Shown here in pieces: positions 1 through 11,651 of a stretch of DNA of 64,000 nt. Under the pieces are notes generated by a model that ran no database searches, was not told the DNA's origin, and saw only the letters and a program-made list of their open reading frames with translations. The position numbers and the translations under genes are program-made. Origin of the DNA: Caenorhabditis elegans (Eukaryota > Nematoda > Chromadorea > Rhabditida > Rhabditidae); assembly GCF_000002985.6 (NCBI RefSeq), contig NC_003279.8:6262001-6326000 (forward strand), read 5' to 3'. The first letter of the stretch is position 1. Each line of letters opens with the position of its first letter.

Positions 1-135
1 CAGTTTTACAAAATTACAATGATGAGAAAGTCGCGAAATTAAAAAAAATAATCTTATAAGTTAACTTGACAATATTATAATTGACAGATTTTTCCGAGTT
101 AAAAAATACACATTTTTAAATAATATAAATTTCAG

Positions 136-2269
136 ATCAGAATTCGTCTTTGGGCAACCATTGCTGCATTCGTCGTTATTGCTGCTGCTCTCGTATCCCT
201 TGTTCTTGCTCTTCCAATGTGTATCGCATCTTGCTCAGCCTGTTTGAATGCCAAAAAGGTCAGTTTATTTAAATGTTGAAATTAAAACTAAACCGTTTTT
301 ACGACATCGCTAGATATCTAGTGACATAATCTCTGCCTCCTTTTCATCCGTTCATTCACCCATTTGAACCTCATTTTGCCTCTTTTCATTTTTAAATAGA
401 AAAAGAGAGGAATAAGTGGACACTCTCTTGACATCAACGAGATTTTTTGAAAAAAAAAACATATGGAAGAAAGTGTCTATTTTGATGAAAAAATGGGAAA
501 GAAATGAGAAGTAATGGGTAGAGGAACTTGACAGTTTGGAACATGTTGAAAGAGAAAAATTGGTAAAAATTAGTCTTAATTTTAAAAAATAGTTTTCCGC
601 GTCAATTCCTTTGAAAAATTATTTTTAAAAAAGCGAAAAAATTCGATCTTGTAAACGGCGGTCTGACAGCATTTCAGTATTCGCAGAGCGTTCTGAACAA
701 TAACTTATTGTTTTACTTAAAGTTGTGTTGTTAAAATTTTAAAAGGGTTTCCTACTTTGTTTATAATAGAATTATAACTAATCTGAAAAAATTATATAAA
801 TCAATAAAAGTCTAATATTAGTCCTAATAATTAACATGATCTCATTTTTGTCTTCCAAATCATCCATGCCGAACTGAAAACCAACCGGTATCCTCCAGTC
901 CATCAACCTTCCGGCAATTTTCTGTCCGTTAGGCATGACAAACTAACAAATATTGTATTTATACATCTTTTTCGCAAAAATTAAATCCTTTCAATATCTG
1001 AGTCTCTTTGTACAGGCTAGACACTGTGAAAAGAGGTAATAATAGGATTGATAGTTGAATGCAAAAAAAGGAAGAAAAACTGGTTCTTTTGTAAAAGGAA
1101 AAAGGTTTTATTTTACTTTTATGCCATTGTATTCTTGTTGTTATTGTTTGTGGTTGTTGTGGTGGCAAATAGTATTAAATTTTGAACAGGGGGACACTGT
1201 ACAGATTAAAAAAAAGTAATGGAATAACAGCTACAACCTAGACGCTTTACTTCTTCAGTCGACCGAGCACGCCTGCCTGGCCCCCCCCCCCCCCCCCCCA
1301 TTTTTTGATTTCCAGACTCTTTTTCCAAAATTTCAAATTTAAAAAAGTTGTGCGATTTATTTTGGGCATAGAAACTTGAGTAGAGACAAGGCGGTACGGT
1401 AGTTTATCACTCAAGCCATTTTTTTTTCAGATTTAGACTTTGCAGAACTGCTAGTGATATTTAAGCTATAGACAATTGACCGGACATTTCCAAAGCTTAA
1501 GACTTCTTGGAATTTTCGGAAATTCATATCATTCTGCGTATCATATAAAGGTCAATAGGGAGACATTGCCGTTTCGAACTTATCATTTATCACTTGATAA
1601 CGGATAGATTGTGACACAATGAGAGGATAAGACATAAACCGCGCATAACCTAGATTTTTGATACATTTTTATTATCGATAACACAATTAAACTTAACGAG
1701 ACTGTTTCTTAGAATTACGGAAAGAATCTTGTGAGGGAAATTGGGAAATAAAATGCAAGCGTTTTTTAACCTAGGTAGATTATAAAATTCTGAAAAACTT
1801 TGCATCAAAATATTTTAAAGTATTTATACGTAAATAGCAATTTAAATATTAATCTGAATGCTATTCTGATACAATGAAATACAACAAAGATATTAACATG
1901 GAAAATTGGGATAACAAAATGAAAGACTAATAGACAATTTCCGTATCCGCCAGTTTATCTGTAAGACTTTTTATCGTGAGAAATATTTACTTCCGAGAGG
2001 CAAAAAAATGAGTTTTAAAAGACTTACGCCTGCTCCAGAATATCTAACAATGAGAATAAAATGACAATAAAGCAAAAGTATTTATGTTGCAACCTTTAAA
2101 TTCCATGTTGACACTCATGCAATTCTCCCAATATAGTTCATAATTTCAGGCCAACAAAAACGCTAAACGAGTTGCTCTTGAAGCTCAAGCTTCCCCATCA
2201 AAAGATCAACAAGTTGCCACAATGGGATACAATCCATACGCCTATTGGCCATATTACGGACGTGCTTAA
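136..2269 (+). CDS. 3' end of a single-pass membrane protein (partial, enters from the left edge)
   Basis: Two exons are visible, 136-258 and 2150-2269, joined in phase 0 by a 1,891 nt intron with a GTCAGT donor and TTTCAG acceptor. The first encodes about 25 hydrophobic residues (from RLWATIAAF to LALP), a clear transmembrane helix, followed by a cysteine-rich CIASCSACLNAKK that could be palmitoylated. The second encodes a charged linker and an aromatic C-terminus, YNPYAYWPYYGRA, before TAA. An AATAAA signal lies at 2505-2510. The 5' exons are outside the window, so the total length is unknown. I do not recognise the protein. The acceptor directly before 136 shows that it is not a start exon. 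The cysteine cluster next to the helix and the Tyr/Pro-rich tail are seen directly; palmitoylation is inference. Confidence 0.75.
1281..1299. repeat. Poly-C / poly-G homopolymer run
   Basis: Nineteen consecutive C residues lie in the large intron of the preceding gene, just after GCCTGCCTGG. On the minus strand this is a G-run able to form G-quadruplex structure. Runs of this type are the known substrate of the DOG-1 (FANCJ) helicase in C. elegans. Confidence 0.9.
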
Positions 2270-2943
2270 AACGCTCATTTCATTTCTCTTTTTTTTCTCA
2301 AAAAGTATCCAAAAAAGCTCACACACCCATTCCCCCAAATCGGGTTTTTCTATGCATTTTAATGTAATTTTTTATAATTTTATAATTCAAGTTTTTCGAA
2401 GAACTACTTGCTCCACGAATTTCGACCGCCCAATCCAAAAACTGCCTTTCTCATCCAATTCCACGTAGATGTTTTATCGCTAATGAAACAATTGTTACTA
2501 TATTAATAAATTGAAGTTTTTAAAATGCTTTCTTCTTTATTTTGATTTTTTTAATAAAAAAAATTCCTGACTCTAATCGAATCAACCAATCGGTTTGCTG
2601 ACAGTTTCTTACACTTCAGTTGTTTTTTTTTTCGAATATTTTGGCCAAAATTTTGGTTTTCCATCGGTTGATTGAAAACGGAAACAAACAAGTCACTTGA
2701 CAGAAAAAAAAGTAAGATGATATCAAGGTTTTCAGTTTTGGAACGAAAGTAAAATCGAAAACATTTCACAAGTTTTGGAGAAAATTATTTCGTTTGTGGA
2801 AGAAAGGAAATGGTATGAAATATTTTAGAAGAGCCTAGATGCATGTATTTCTTATTCTTACGATAAGAATACAATCAAAGTCAACTGGAATCCTGTGAAT
2901 ATACGTATTTTTAATATTAAAAATATTAAAAATAATTCTTCAT

Positions 2944-3201
2944 AAAAAAAAAAAGGATTAAAGGACGATCCGTTCTTCAAGTGCTACTGCGGATCTGGGA
3001 TTCAGGTACACTGCCTGGTGGTGATCCCACTGGGCTGTAATTTAAGCCACGTCCTAGCCGGGGACTGTGGCCGATAATCCAGCCGTGGATTGCTCCACTT
3101 CCCAATAGAGGCTGGGTGAACCTAGGGGGTGAGGCCGAACTTGAACTCGTGACCTCCAGACTGCTAGCGGCCACCACTACCGACTGAGCTATCTGCCCCC
3201 C
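2944..3201 (-). repeat. tRNA-derived SINE-like element with RNA polymerase III signals
   Basis: Read on the minus strand the element begins GGGGGGCAGATAGCTCAGTCGG. This contains an A-box matching TRGYNNARNNGG (complement of 3180-3191). About 32 nt further on is GAGTTCAAGTTC (complement of 3137-3148), a degraded B-box/T-loop. The sequence continues for about 190 nt of GC-rich, non-tRNA body and ends in an 11-nt T-run (complement of 2944-2954) that would serve as a Pol III terminator. The tRNA cloverleaf cannot be closed: the D and T stems are mismatched, so this is not a working tRNA gene. Composition differs sharply from the AT-rich surroundings. Gene call: repeat. That it is a SINE family is inference from tRNA-like head plus unrelated body. 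Confidence 0.65.
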
Positions 3202-3741
3202 TGGCAAGTTCAGGCGGACATTTTTTTTTATTCCTGCAAATAATCATTGCAGACATTTGACAACCTGCATAAAGATAATAAAAAATTATAGTTAAATTCA
3301 AAATTCAGAATGACCAAATATCATAACTAGACACTCCAAGAGCGTTTAAACTGAAACGCTTTAATGAAAATTAAGAACAAACACGGAAAGAATCAACTTT
3401 GGAGATACTATCGAGAAAATATTGGTAACTATTTTCAATTTATTGCATTCGTAAAAAATTGTAAGACTGATAGGGGATTTCAATACTAATAGGGAAAATA
3501 GGGTAATTGAAATTTAAGCTCTGAGTATATTTTGAACTAATCTAAAAAACATAAAGTTCAGAAAACTGACAAAAAAAACTGTGGGCTAGACAACAAAAAA
3601 ACAATCTACGAGCTTTCAAAATTCATAATTGCCGGTATCTTAAAAACATTCGACAAACTTACTTAGAAAAACCACCAGACAAATCACTATATTTATTACT
3701 CTCTAGAATCTTTATAGATTGCTTATATATCAATATAAAGT

Positions 3742-6700
3742 TCAACATGAAGTGGATGTTTTCCCATCATCATCTTCAATTTTAACATTCGCTTTCTCTT
3801 CTTGCTTTGCACAAAGCATATCAATGTCACTTCTTTGCAAGCACAATTGTCCAGTTTCAATCCATTGTCTTGTATTTTCACTTGGATCCATATCATTACC
3901 GTCTACATCACCTTCCTCAACCACTTCATACTTTTCAATTTCAGTATCTCCAAATGAAACGTGTCTTTCCATTCTGTCTTTCATCGTGTCTTCCTTCATA
4001 TTTCTTGTTGTCATGAGCAACTTGCGTTCGAGATTCAAAAGTGGAACCTCTTAAACTAAAACTTTTAAAGTAAAATCTGTCATATTAGCTCACCAATAGA
4101 AATTGCAATAAAGAATGCACAAACGAGAGACAATACATAAATGGAAATCGTGATAAACATGAAATATCCAAAAGATGTTGGAGACATTGGTTGACGAAGC
4201 GAATTTAGATAGTACAGAAGTATTGGCTCATGGGAAAGATATACACCGAAAGATAATCTGAAAATAAAAAAAATTTTTCAAAAAAATTTCAAAAAATTTT
4301 GAATACCTGGATAAAACCACCAAAGTTTGCCCGCCAAAAACTTTAAAAACTCCAAAATTGTACCCATTTTGAGCCAAAACTACCAAAATCGCAAGTCCAC
4401 TTGCCCAAAGTATTCGATTACTGATTGCATGTGGATATGTCAAAAACTCTGAATAGAAGAATGGGCCAAAAAGAGCAAAAGCAAGAAGGGAAACTGCAAG
4501 AATTTTCAGCCCGAAGGATGTGATTGACCGAAGTGTTCCGAGATAACGAATTTGGCAAATGTACCAACCGGTAAGAATACCTAATATAGCACGTGGCATT
4601 AATGTAATATAATTGAATAAGTTACCCAAAAAGAAAGGAGGACATCTAGAGAGTGGAGATGTGTACAGGAGTTTAAAAGATAGTTCTGCTTTCTCAAACT
4701 TTCCAGACAACATTTCGACAAACATATTTGCAGGTAATCTGGAAATGGTATCTAATTATGGCATTTAAATTTGCCTGTCATCGGCGGTATATTTAAATGT
4801 TGAATCAAAATTGTATTGTTCTCGAAAATATCCCTAATTTACCGAATTATATTTGAGACTCACGTGTAGATTGCATACATAAGACTGCGGTAGACTAATG
4901 CCAAAATACATAAAACAATAGCAAATGTAAAACCGAATCGAAATTTCGAAAGGAAGAAAATCACAATTGGAAGAGTCTAAAATTTGTTTAAATCCCATAA
5001 ATTATTTCCCAATATTCGATAATTTGGCTCACCAAATACAGCTGAAAATCGAGAGAAATATACCAAAGCCATGGGACACACGTTGATGGGAAAAAGTTCG
5101 ATACAAATGCAAAATGAGGCCAGATTGTTGTTACATTACATTCGGTTCCAAACATTCCTGAATGAAGTTAAAGATTAATCTACAAATGTAGTTACTGGAG
5201 ACACCATTTGCATTCCAGAATGGTCCATCAGCCAAATGATTGTAAACAAGTCCCATAAAAAGGAGATAAAGAGAAAGTGCTGGCAAAAGACGCAGACATC
5301 TATGACCAAGCAGAGCCAGACATTTTATAATGGAAAAGTTAGAGCTGGATCCTCTGAAATTTATTTGAGTTTAAGATGTTGAGACCTAAAATTATATTTG
5401 GGTAATTGGTTTGATGGATTCTTGTTTGGTGTTTATAGAGTTATGGATCGAATTATATATTTTCAGAAAGCTGATACAACGTACAAAGAAGGTTGTGCCC
5501 GATTTGATGTTAAGACAATAATAAATACACCACCCACAAGGTTTAACAGAAAAATCATGAAAAATCAAAGAAAGAGCAAAGCATACCTGAACAAAATTTT
5601 CTTGCGAATTGAGTAACTTGCGACACACGCTGACAAGAACAAGAATGTATCAACTGCCAATGATGAGTTCATCATGAAATTTCTCCATCCAACCACACTT
5701 TCTCCTTTCCTTGCAACACTTCTGATTGTATCCGTGAAATGTAAAGAAAATAGACAAGTATGAGAGAATATGACCCAAAAAGAGCTGCATACACGGAAAA
5801 GGTTGACCAGTTTCACGTCTCTTGTTGAATTACGGAACAAGTATGTCAAACTTGAACGGACGGAGAATGCAGACAAAATGTTGACGAGTAAAGAATTCGA
5901 TAGTGAGATAGTCGCCAGGGTTCGGTAGGTTAGAGCAATTGATGGAGCAAACTGACGGTTGACTGAAGAATTCGCAAGTGACTCATTATCTTCGCTCTCT
6001 CCTGAAGAGTCGAATCCACAAGATTCACGGTCTGAACGGTCCTCACTGATAGAGACAGCTGACGAACGAGTGACATCAAACGATTCTTAAAAAATTCAGG
6101 TTGATGTTAATAGATCTGCAGCTGTGGTTTTTGCTTAACACTTTTTTTAAAGCTTGATGTCACTCACTTTTATGAATCATTCTTCTCATTTTCGTATTAC
6201 TTTTCTTGATCAGTCCGTCTCGATTCATTTTTTCAGTTAACGTTCCGATAGTCAACAAAGCCAGGATAAAGAATAATGAGAAAAGTACAAATGGCTGAAA
6301 ATAGAAACATTCTTTTAGAATTAAAATATATCAAAATATACTTTCTTAACACTCCAAGTACTGTCGGTGCCATGCGAACAATAAACTGAATCCACGTGGA
6401 TCGTCTCATTGAACAAGTACTCCTTCGCCAAATTCAGCAACTTACTCATTTGATTTTCATGGCAATTTGATGGAAGGCAGACTCCTACAGTGAAAAGATT
6501 ATAAAACGGAGCAAAAAACAATAAAAACGGAACCTGTTGTAACTGGAAGAGTTTCGCTGCCAAGTTTCACCGTTCCTTTCAAAGTGCAATAATGTACTTG
6601 CCGATGTTCTACCGACCATAGTTCTTTACATGTTTCAAAATCTCCGATGAAGAAGAATGGTCCTTTACGTGAAAGACCTGGTGGTTTTGTTGGAAGTGAA

Positions 6701-7042
6701 TCAATAAGACGGACAGCCCAGTTTGGCTCGAGGCACGTGTTAGATGAGCATTCAGACAGAAATTTCAATGCAGATTTGCCAATATTTCCGAGCGAATTGA
6801 TACAAAAACTATCATCTGAAAACATATCGTAAAGTGACATTTTCATTTAAAAAAAAGCTGAAATTGCCTTCGAAATTTTTGAAAAGTTCTTGAAACTTGT
6901 TGAACTTGGTGTGATTGTCTTTATCGCCTTCAAAAATTTGTTGAAGAATTTGTTTTCCAGACTTGGTAAATGAGCAGCTGACGAAGGCTGATGAGGGTAG
7001 AAACGAGACAAGTATCAAATAGACGAGATTCATTGTTTTCAT
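3742..7042 (-). CDS. NRF-6/OAC-family membrane acyltransferase (acyltransferase-3 domain)
   Basis: Eleven exons give 838 residues: 7042-6868, 6815-6534, 6484-6342, 6294-6168, 6085-5587, 5353-5205, 5157-5033, 4976-4864, 4738-4307, 4257-4094 and 4049-3742. The start is supported by a signal peptide ([20 protein letters not shown]). Next comes a cysteine-rich luminal NRF domain ending in GVCLPSNC, one membrane helix, an acidic loop, then about ten hydrophobic helices of the acyltransferase-3 fold. Family hallmarks are [37 protein letters not shown] and [12 protein letters not shown]. Known members (NRF-6, NDG-4) act in lipid or drug transport in worm intestine; the substrate here is unknown. The C-terminal tail of about 90 residues is long, acidic and cytosolic. 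Intron 1 (6867-6816) uses a GC donor, because no GT in that exon gives the right phase. I do not know the oac number. Confidence 0.85.
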
Positions 7043-7560
7043 GGGAAAACTTTCACAAATGATAATCGAAAATAAATTGTTTGATAATTAATGATTGCGT
7101 TTTCACAAATGACGGTATTTGCGTGAGCTGCACGTATTCCTGGAAAATAATTTTCAGAAAGAAAAGAACAATAAATTTTTTTTAACTAGCCACAAACACC
7201 GTTGTTTGAGAGATTAAAAATTCAATTACCAAATAGGTTATTCACGAATGCGCTACTAAAATTAACTCCGTAACGAGAAATTGCACATGAGGTTATAGGT
7301 ACGGCGCTGGGAGGTCAAATAAAAAGGCGGGTGTGAGGCGCCTCTGTCAAGCCTTTACCGGATTAAATCTCTAAATGGGCAGTTTTTTTTTCCTTTCATT
7401 GTGCAAAAAAAGAAGCTTTTTGTAATTTCTTCATTCTCTTAATGACGAAAAAGAATAAGAATTAAACCACAAAAAGAATATCAATAAAAATTGTAATAAG
7501 CAAAGAGATATTTTAAATTTTGAGAATAATCTGATATCAATTATGATCACTGGATCGAAA
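7043..7560. other. Intergenic region between acyltransferase and potassium channel genes
   Basis: This holds the upstream region of the acyltransferase gene and the 3' flank of the channel gene, both minus strand. A GC-rich patch at about 7300-7365 (AGGCGGGTGTGAGGCGCCTC) stands out from AT-rich DNA. No coding potential or RNA gene is seen. Confidence 0.5.
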
Positions 7561-9048
7561 TCATTCCTTCGCTGTAGTCGTTGCAGCAAGTTTCCGTTGA
7601 GAAGCACCAGGTGATATCATATTTGTTTCTAAAGTGTCGGTAGCATGCCGTTCATCGAAGAGCTCCAAAACTCTCATAAATCTGTTTTCCATCGAATGCT
7701 GAAATTTGTAAACTTTAGACACTTGGTTTCTTACAAGGGAATCTTCACAGCTTACATGAACGAGAACTAAAACCATTGAAATCAGTGATAAATCGATAAA
7801 GTGTAATACACAAATAATAGTTCCAGAGATATGACCTGACGGAACAAAATCTCCAAATCCAATAGTTGAAAATGTACTGAAAGAAAAGTACAAGGCATCA
7901 TAGAATACAAACTCCTCATAGACAGCAATTGCAAGTGCTCCGAAGCCCCAAAATGTGACAAGAAGAATAAAAGCTTTCAGTACTGTCATCTTATACTTTG
8001 CCGACTTTTTGCCACTGAAAACTAAATAATGAACTCAAATAAAGATTTTATATGGAAAGTTGAGAAGAGGTTATTTATGTTTAAATGTTAAATTACCATT
8101 TTCGAACGCAAATTGCAAAAATTTTGAGTGTCAAATTGCATATTTTCAACGTTATTTTTCCATTGTTGCGAAGTACGTAGAGTGTTAGAGCAATTCCTAT
8201 AATACCATAAGCTACAGTAACCAATTTACCGGCAATTGTGTGACAGACAAGTTCGCCGTACCCTGAAATAGAAAATAGAATGATTAGACGACACCTCGGG
8301 AGAAAATTTTAAAAATATTTTTCAAAATGTTCGAAATCAGTTTTGATACTATTTTACTTGTTAATCCCGAGTCATACCTATTGTCGTAATACAAGTGATT
8401 ACATAAGCCAGCCCATCCAGAAACTCTTCTATATGCTTTGGAGGGTTTGAAGCGTAGAGTAGGTCAAAAATTTCTTTTATACAATTGTTGTTCAACTCAT
8501 TATCTGCCTGAAATAGATGAAAATTGTATCGAGGCGTTTTCCGGGTATGCTCAATTGAAAGAGATGCAGAAATACTTTCACAAACCTTTTTCAATTTTCC
8601 ACACTTGCTACCTTTCATTGAATTGTAGATGTGTATTGATTTCTGACGAATATTTCTTTTGAACTCATTAATCTGAAAATATTATCAATGAATATATATC
8701 TGCAACAGAAACAAAAGCTTTACAAACATTCATATCAGATCTCGATTCAATCTGCCAAAACAAGAGAGCTCCACCAATTATATATGCAACAAGAACCACA
8801 AATGCAATTATTGTATTAAATTCTGAAATTTGAAACATTACTTTAAGCAGAATATAAACCAAATCCTCACTTCGAATCTTTCTCAAAATTGTTCGTAATT
8901 TCGTTGGCTTCGGTCTTTCCGCTCTAGACTTTCGTTCAACAAATTTTAAAATAGATTGCTTTCTGACAAGATGTTGAGTTTCTGGTGAAGATTTTTCCAT
9001 TTGCCTCTTTATAAATTTATTAATAAGTCGATCCGTGTGAGTTTGCAT
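7561..9048 (-). CDS. TWK-type two-pore-domain potassium channel subunit
   Basis: Six exons (9048-8871, 8822-8728, 8672-8586, 8507-8378, 8262-8097, 8014-7561) give 369 residues. Order: basic cytosolic N-terminus of about 65 residues; M1 (FNTIIAFVVLVAYIIGGALL); an extracellular loop; pore 1 with selectivity filter TTIGYGE; M2 (VTVAYGIIGIALTLYVL); a basic linker; M3 (AFILLVTFWGFGALAIAVY); pore 2 with STIGFGD; M4; and a C-terminal tail of about 75 residues. Such subunits dimerise and carry background K+ current at the plasma membrane. The start at 9048 follows a TTTCAG that could be a trans-splice or intron acceptor. An out-of-frame ATG lies 5 nt upstream, and an open frame at 9049-9211 might be a further 5' exon, so the N-terminus is the weakest part. 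I do not know the twk number. Confidence 0.87.
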
Positions 9049-10012
9049 TCCATCGCTGAAAGACTATTGCAGTTTGGATTGACAGTGGTGAAGCAGTGGG
9101 TATTGTTTGAGAAGATTTGACAGCTATTCTGTCGTCTTTATATTTTCCTGGTGTAGATAATACAGAAACTCGACATTTTGCTTCAGCTTTTTCTCGCACA
9201 TTGTCGCACATCTTTGCGGGTTACCCCTAGTTTCGAATTTTCCGCGCATTTCTTCGCATGCTATCGTAGATCGTCGCAGATTTTCGCGATTTCCCAGCTT
9301 TCAATCGCACGGAGCGAAATGTCGAGCATGTGGGTTACAAACTAATTTTCTTCTGTGGATTGTAGTTATACTCACCTATTAGAAGTGTGATGGTTAGAGC
9401 TGTGTGATTTTTGATTTGAAGGTATTGAATCTGAACTGAAAAATGTAGTTTTTTTTAGATGAAAACAATGATTCTGCAAACCTCGATTGTCTTCTATTTG
9501 ATGCTACCATTGGGACGATATTGACTCCAAAAATTAGAACTGACTTTTAAAAAATCGATTTTTAATAGTTTTGGCCATCTCAGAAAATATCACGTTTCTT
9601 GGTTATGGTGGTATTTAATAATTTTATAATTTTTAAAACTGTACGTAAACAATTTTTTCAAGAAACTTGGCGAGCTCAATGAGTTTGAAATTTTTTAAAC
9701 AAATTTGGATATTTATTTTTGTATCTATTTGAGTGTATACGACAAATCTCATCTTGTGTTAAACAGTAACACATTGAAACAATAAAATATTTATACTCGA
9801 GATCGGTATTCAAAACGCCTCGGATCAAGTTAACATAATTCTTCAAATTGAGGCTCTGGAAGGGAAAGAAACTACGAAAACAAACAGTCTATGGTCATAG
9901 AAAGACCAAAGAAATTAACTACAGATGTTCATAAAAACATCTGCACTGGCATTGTAAGAGAAGAAAGGTTCATTAGGGTAAACTCGTTTGTACTTTATTG
10001 AATTTCCGATTG
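9049..10012. other. Upstream region of the TWK channel gene
   Basis: From 9170 to 9310 the sequence is dense in TCGCA and TCGC words (TCGCACATTGTCGCACATC, CCGCGCATTTCTTCGCATGC), an irregular repeat rather than a clean tandem array. The remainder is AT-rich. No convincing gene is seen, apart from the possible channel 5' exon at 9049-9211. Confidence 0.45.
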
Positions 10013-11651
10013 TCAAGAGAAGAATCCTTCTGGTGCTCCGCCCTTCTTCGACAGCATAACCGATTTGACAGCCTTCTCAAAGTCATCCGTTCCGACACAT
10101 TTTCGTTGAGCACGAAGAGCCAGCATACCAGCTTCCGTGCAAACCGCCTTGATTTCAGCTCCACTAATGCTCTTCTCCTTTCCCAATACATTCTCATAGG
10201 TGACAGCTTTCTGAATCGTCATTCCAGAGGTGTGGATCTAAAAATAAAAATTATTTAAGAAATGTTGAATTGACTAACCGTGAAAATCTTTTGTCTAGTC
10301 TTCTCATCTGGTTTTGGTAACTCAATCTTTCTATCAATTCGTCCAGGACGGATAAGAGCGGGATCCAGCGAGTCGATTCTGTTCGTTGCCATGATAATTT
10401 TGACATCTCCACGGCTTTCAAACCCGTCCAATTGATTTAAGAGCTCAAGAAGAGTTCGTTGAACTTCTTGTTCTCCACGTGAAGAAGTATCAAATCTTTT
10501 CGTACCAACTGCATCAATTTCATCAATGAATACAATCGATGGAGCCTGTTCCTTTGCCATTTGGAAGATTTGACGAACAAGACGAGCACCTTCCCCACTT
10601 TGTTTCTGAACAAGATCGGATCCAGTTGCACGGATGAATGTTGCAGATGTTGAGTTTGCAACTGCTTTCGCCAAAAGCGTCTTTCCAGTTCCAGGTTCAC
10701 CGTAAAGAATAACTCCTTTCGGAGCAGTGATTCCCATTTCTTCATAGTACTCTGGATGAGTAAGAGGAAGTTCCACAGACTCTTTCAGCTCTTGAATTTG
10801 ACTCTCACATCCTCCAATGTCATCGAATGTCTCTTTTGGTGTCTTCTCAACTTTATGTCCCATCGCATTGCTGTCAATCTTGTCATCCAAAACTCCAACG
10901 ATTGCACTTGGAACTGTTTTGAACATTCCACCAGCCTTCACCATGACGAGGGCATTCAGACGAAGCAAGTCCTTGTCGACGATCGAGAGAATTGGTACGT
11001 ACCATTCACGTCTCGAACCTTCAACGACCACAACGGCATGCTTCTCATCATCGAAAAGCTCGTGGACACGAGCCAATGTGGTTGGAGTTCCTCGGAGACT
11101 TTGAACTAATTGCTGTTCACGACGTTTTTGGACAGCAAGAGGGCGACCATGACGGCTTGTTTGACGAGTGATGAACTCTTTCTGTAATGAAAACAACTGT
11201 TAACCATTTAACTGCAGTCATAGGATCCCTACGCAACTGACATAAACAAAACAAAATTCTCTACGTCTATCCTACTACTCCAACCCTACAACGATTTGAA
11301 GTTCGTGTAATGATGACGTCATAGATTGCAAACTACATTTACTACAAGCTATGGCTTTATGAAGTGTTAAAGACCTCGAGTTAGATAAATTCCGCATCTT
11401 TGCTCTCTAGGGATGAACTCTTTGCTTTCTAGGGATGAACTGATAATTTAGTTTTCACAAACCTCCAACTGCAAGTAATCATGAATCCTGTTCATCTTGA
11501 GAAGGCGCACAAGACACTGTCGCTTTGGTGCAACTGTCGGAAGCTTGTTGGCGTTCTCGATGCCGCGTCGACCGCTTTTCATTGCGATCTTCATTGCTGC
11601 GTGAGTGGGCTTCTCCTGTTTCTTCTGTGGAAGGGCCATTTTGTTTCCCAT
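10013..11651 (-). CDS. Diverged paralogue of 26S proteasome AAA ATPase Rpt2/PSMC1
   Basis: Three exons (11651-11463, 11181-10279, 10237-10013) give 438 residues, close to the 440 of human PSMC1. N-terminal region: Rpt2-like [27 protein letters not shown]-fold beginning after LRGTP, then the AAA domain. Walker A is GEPGTGKT (family GPPGTGKT), Walker B is [10 protein letters not shown], sensor 1 IMATNR, arginine-finger region RPGRIDRK: all ATPase residues are kept. Two functional sites differ from Rpt2: pore loop 1 reads KQSGEG where Rpt subunits have K-aromatic-hydrophobic-G, and the C-terminus is EGFFS where Rpt2 has a HbYX tail ending LYL. The N-terminal MG could allow myristoylation as in Rpt2. 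The canonical worm rpt-2 is on another chromosome (recollection), so this is an extra copy. I recall it as C10G11.8. Confidence 0.88.
11397..11440. repeat. Two tandem 22-bp units in intron 1 of the Rpt2 paralogue
   Basis: TCTTTGCTCTCTAGGGATGA plus AC is repeated directly, with one C-to-T change. The second copy ends about 17 bp before the intron donor side. It looks like a recent local duplication; no function is suggested. Confidence 0.8.

Noticed and set aside
2980-3200. A functional tRNA gene
   Set aside because: An A-box is present, but the D, anticodon and T stems do not pair and the T-loop consensus GGTTCGA is broken.
2977-3207. 76-codon minus-strand ORF (MPGGQIAQSVVV...) as a gene
   Set aside because: It lies entirely within the tRNA-derived repeat; its codons follow the repeat's GC-rich composition and it has no domain or splice partner.
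10756-11109. Plus-strand ORFs opposite the Rpt2 paralogue
   Set aside because: The minus strand encodes a full AAA ATPase over the same bases.
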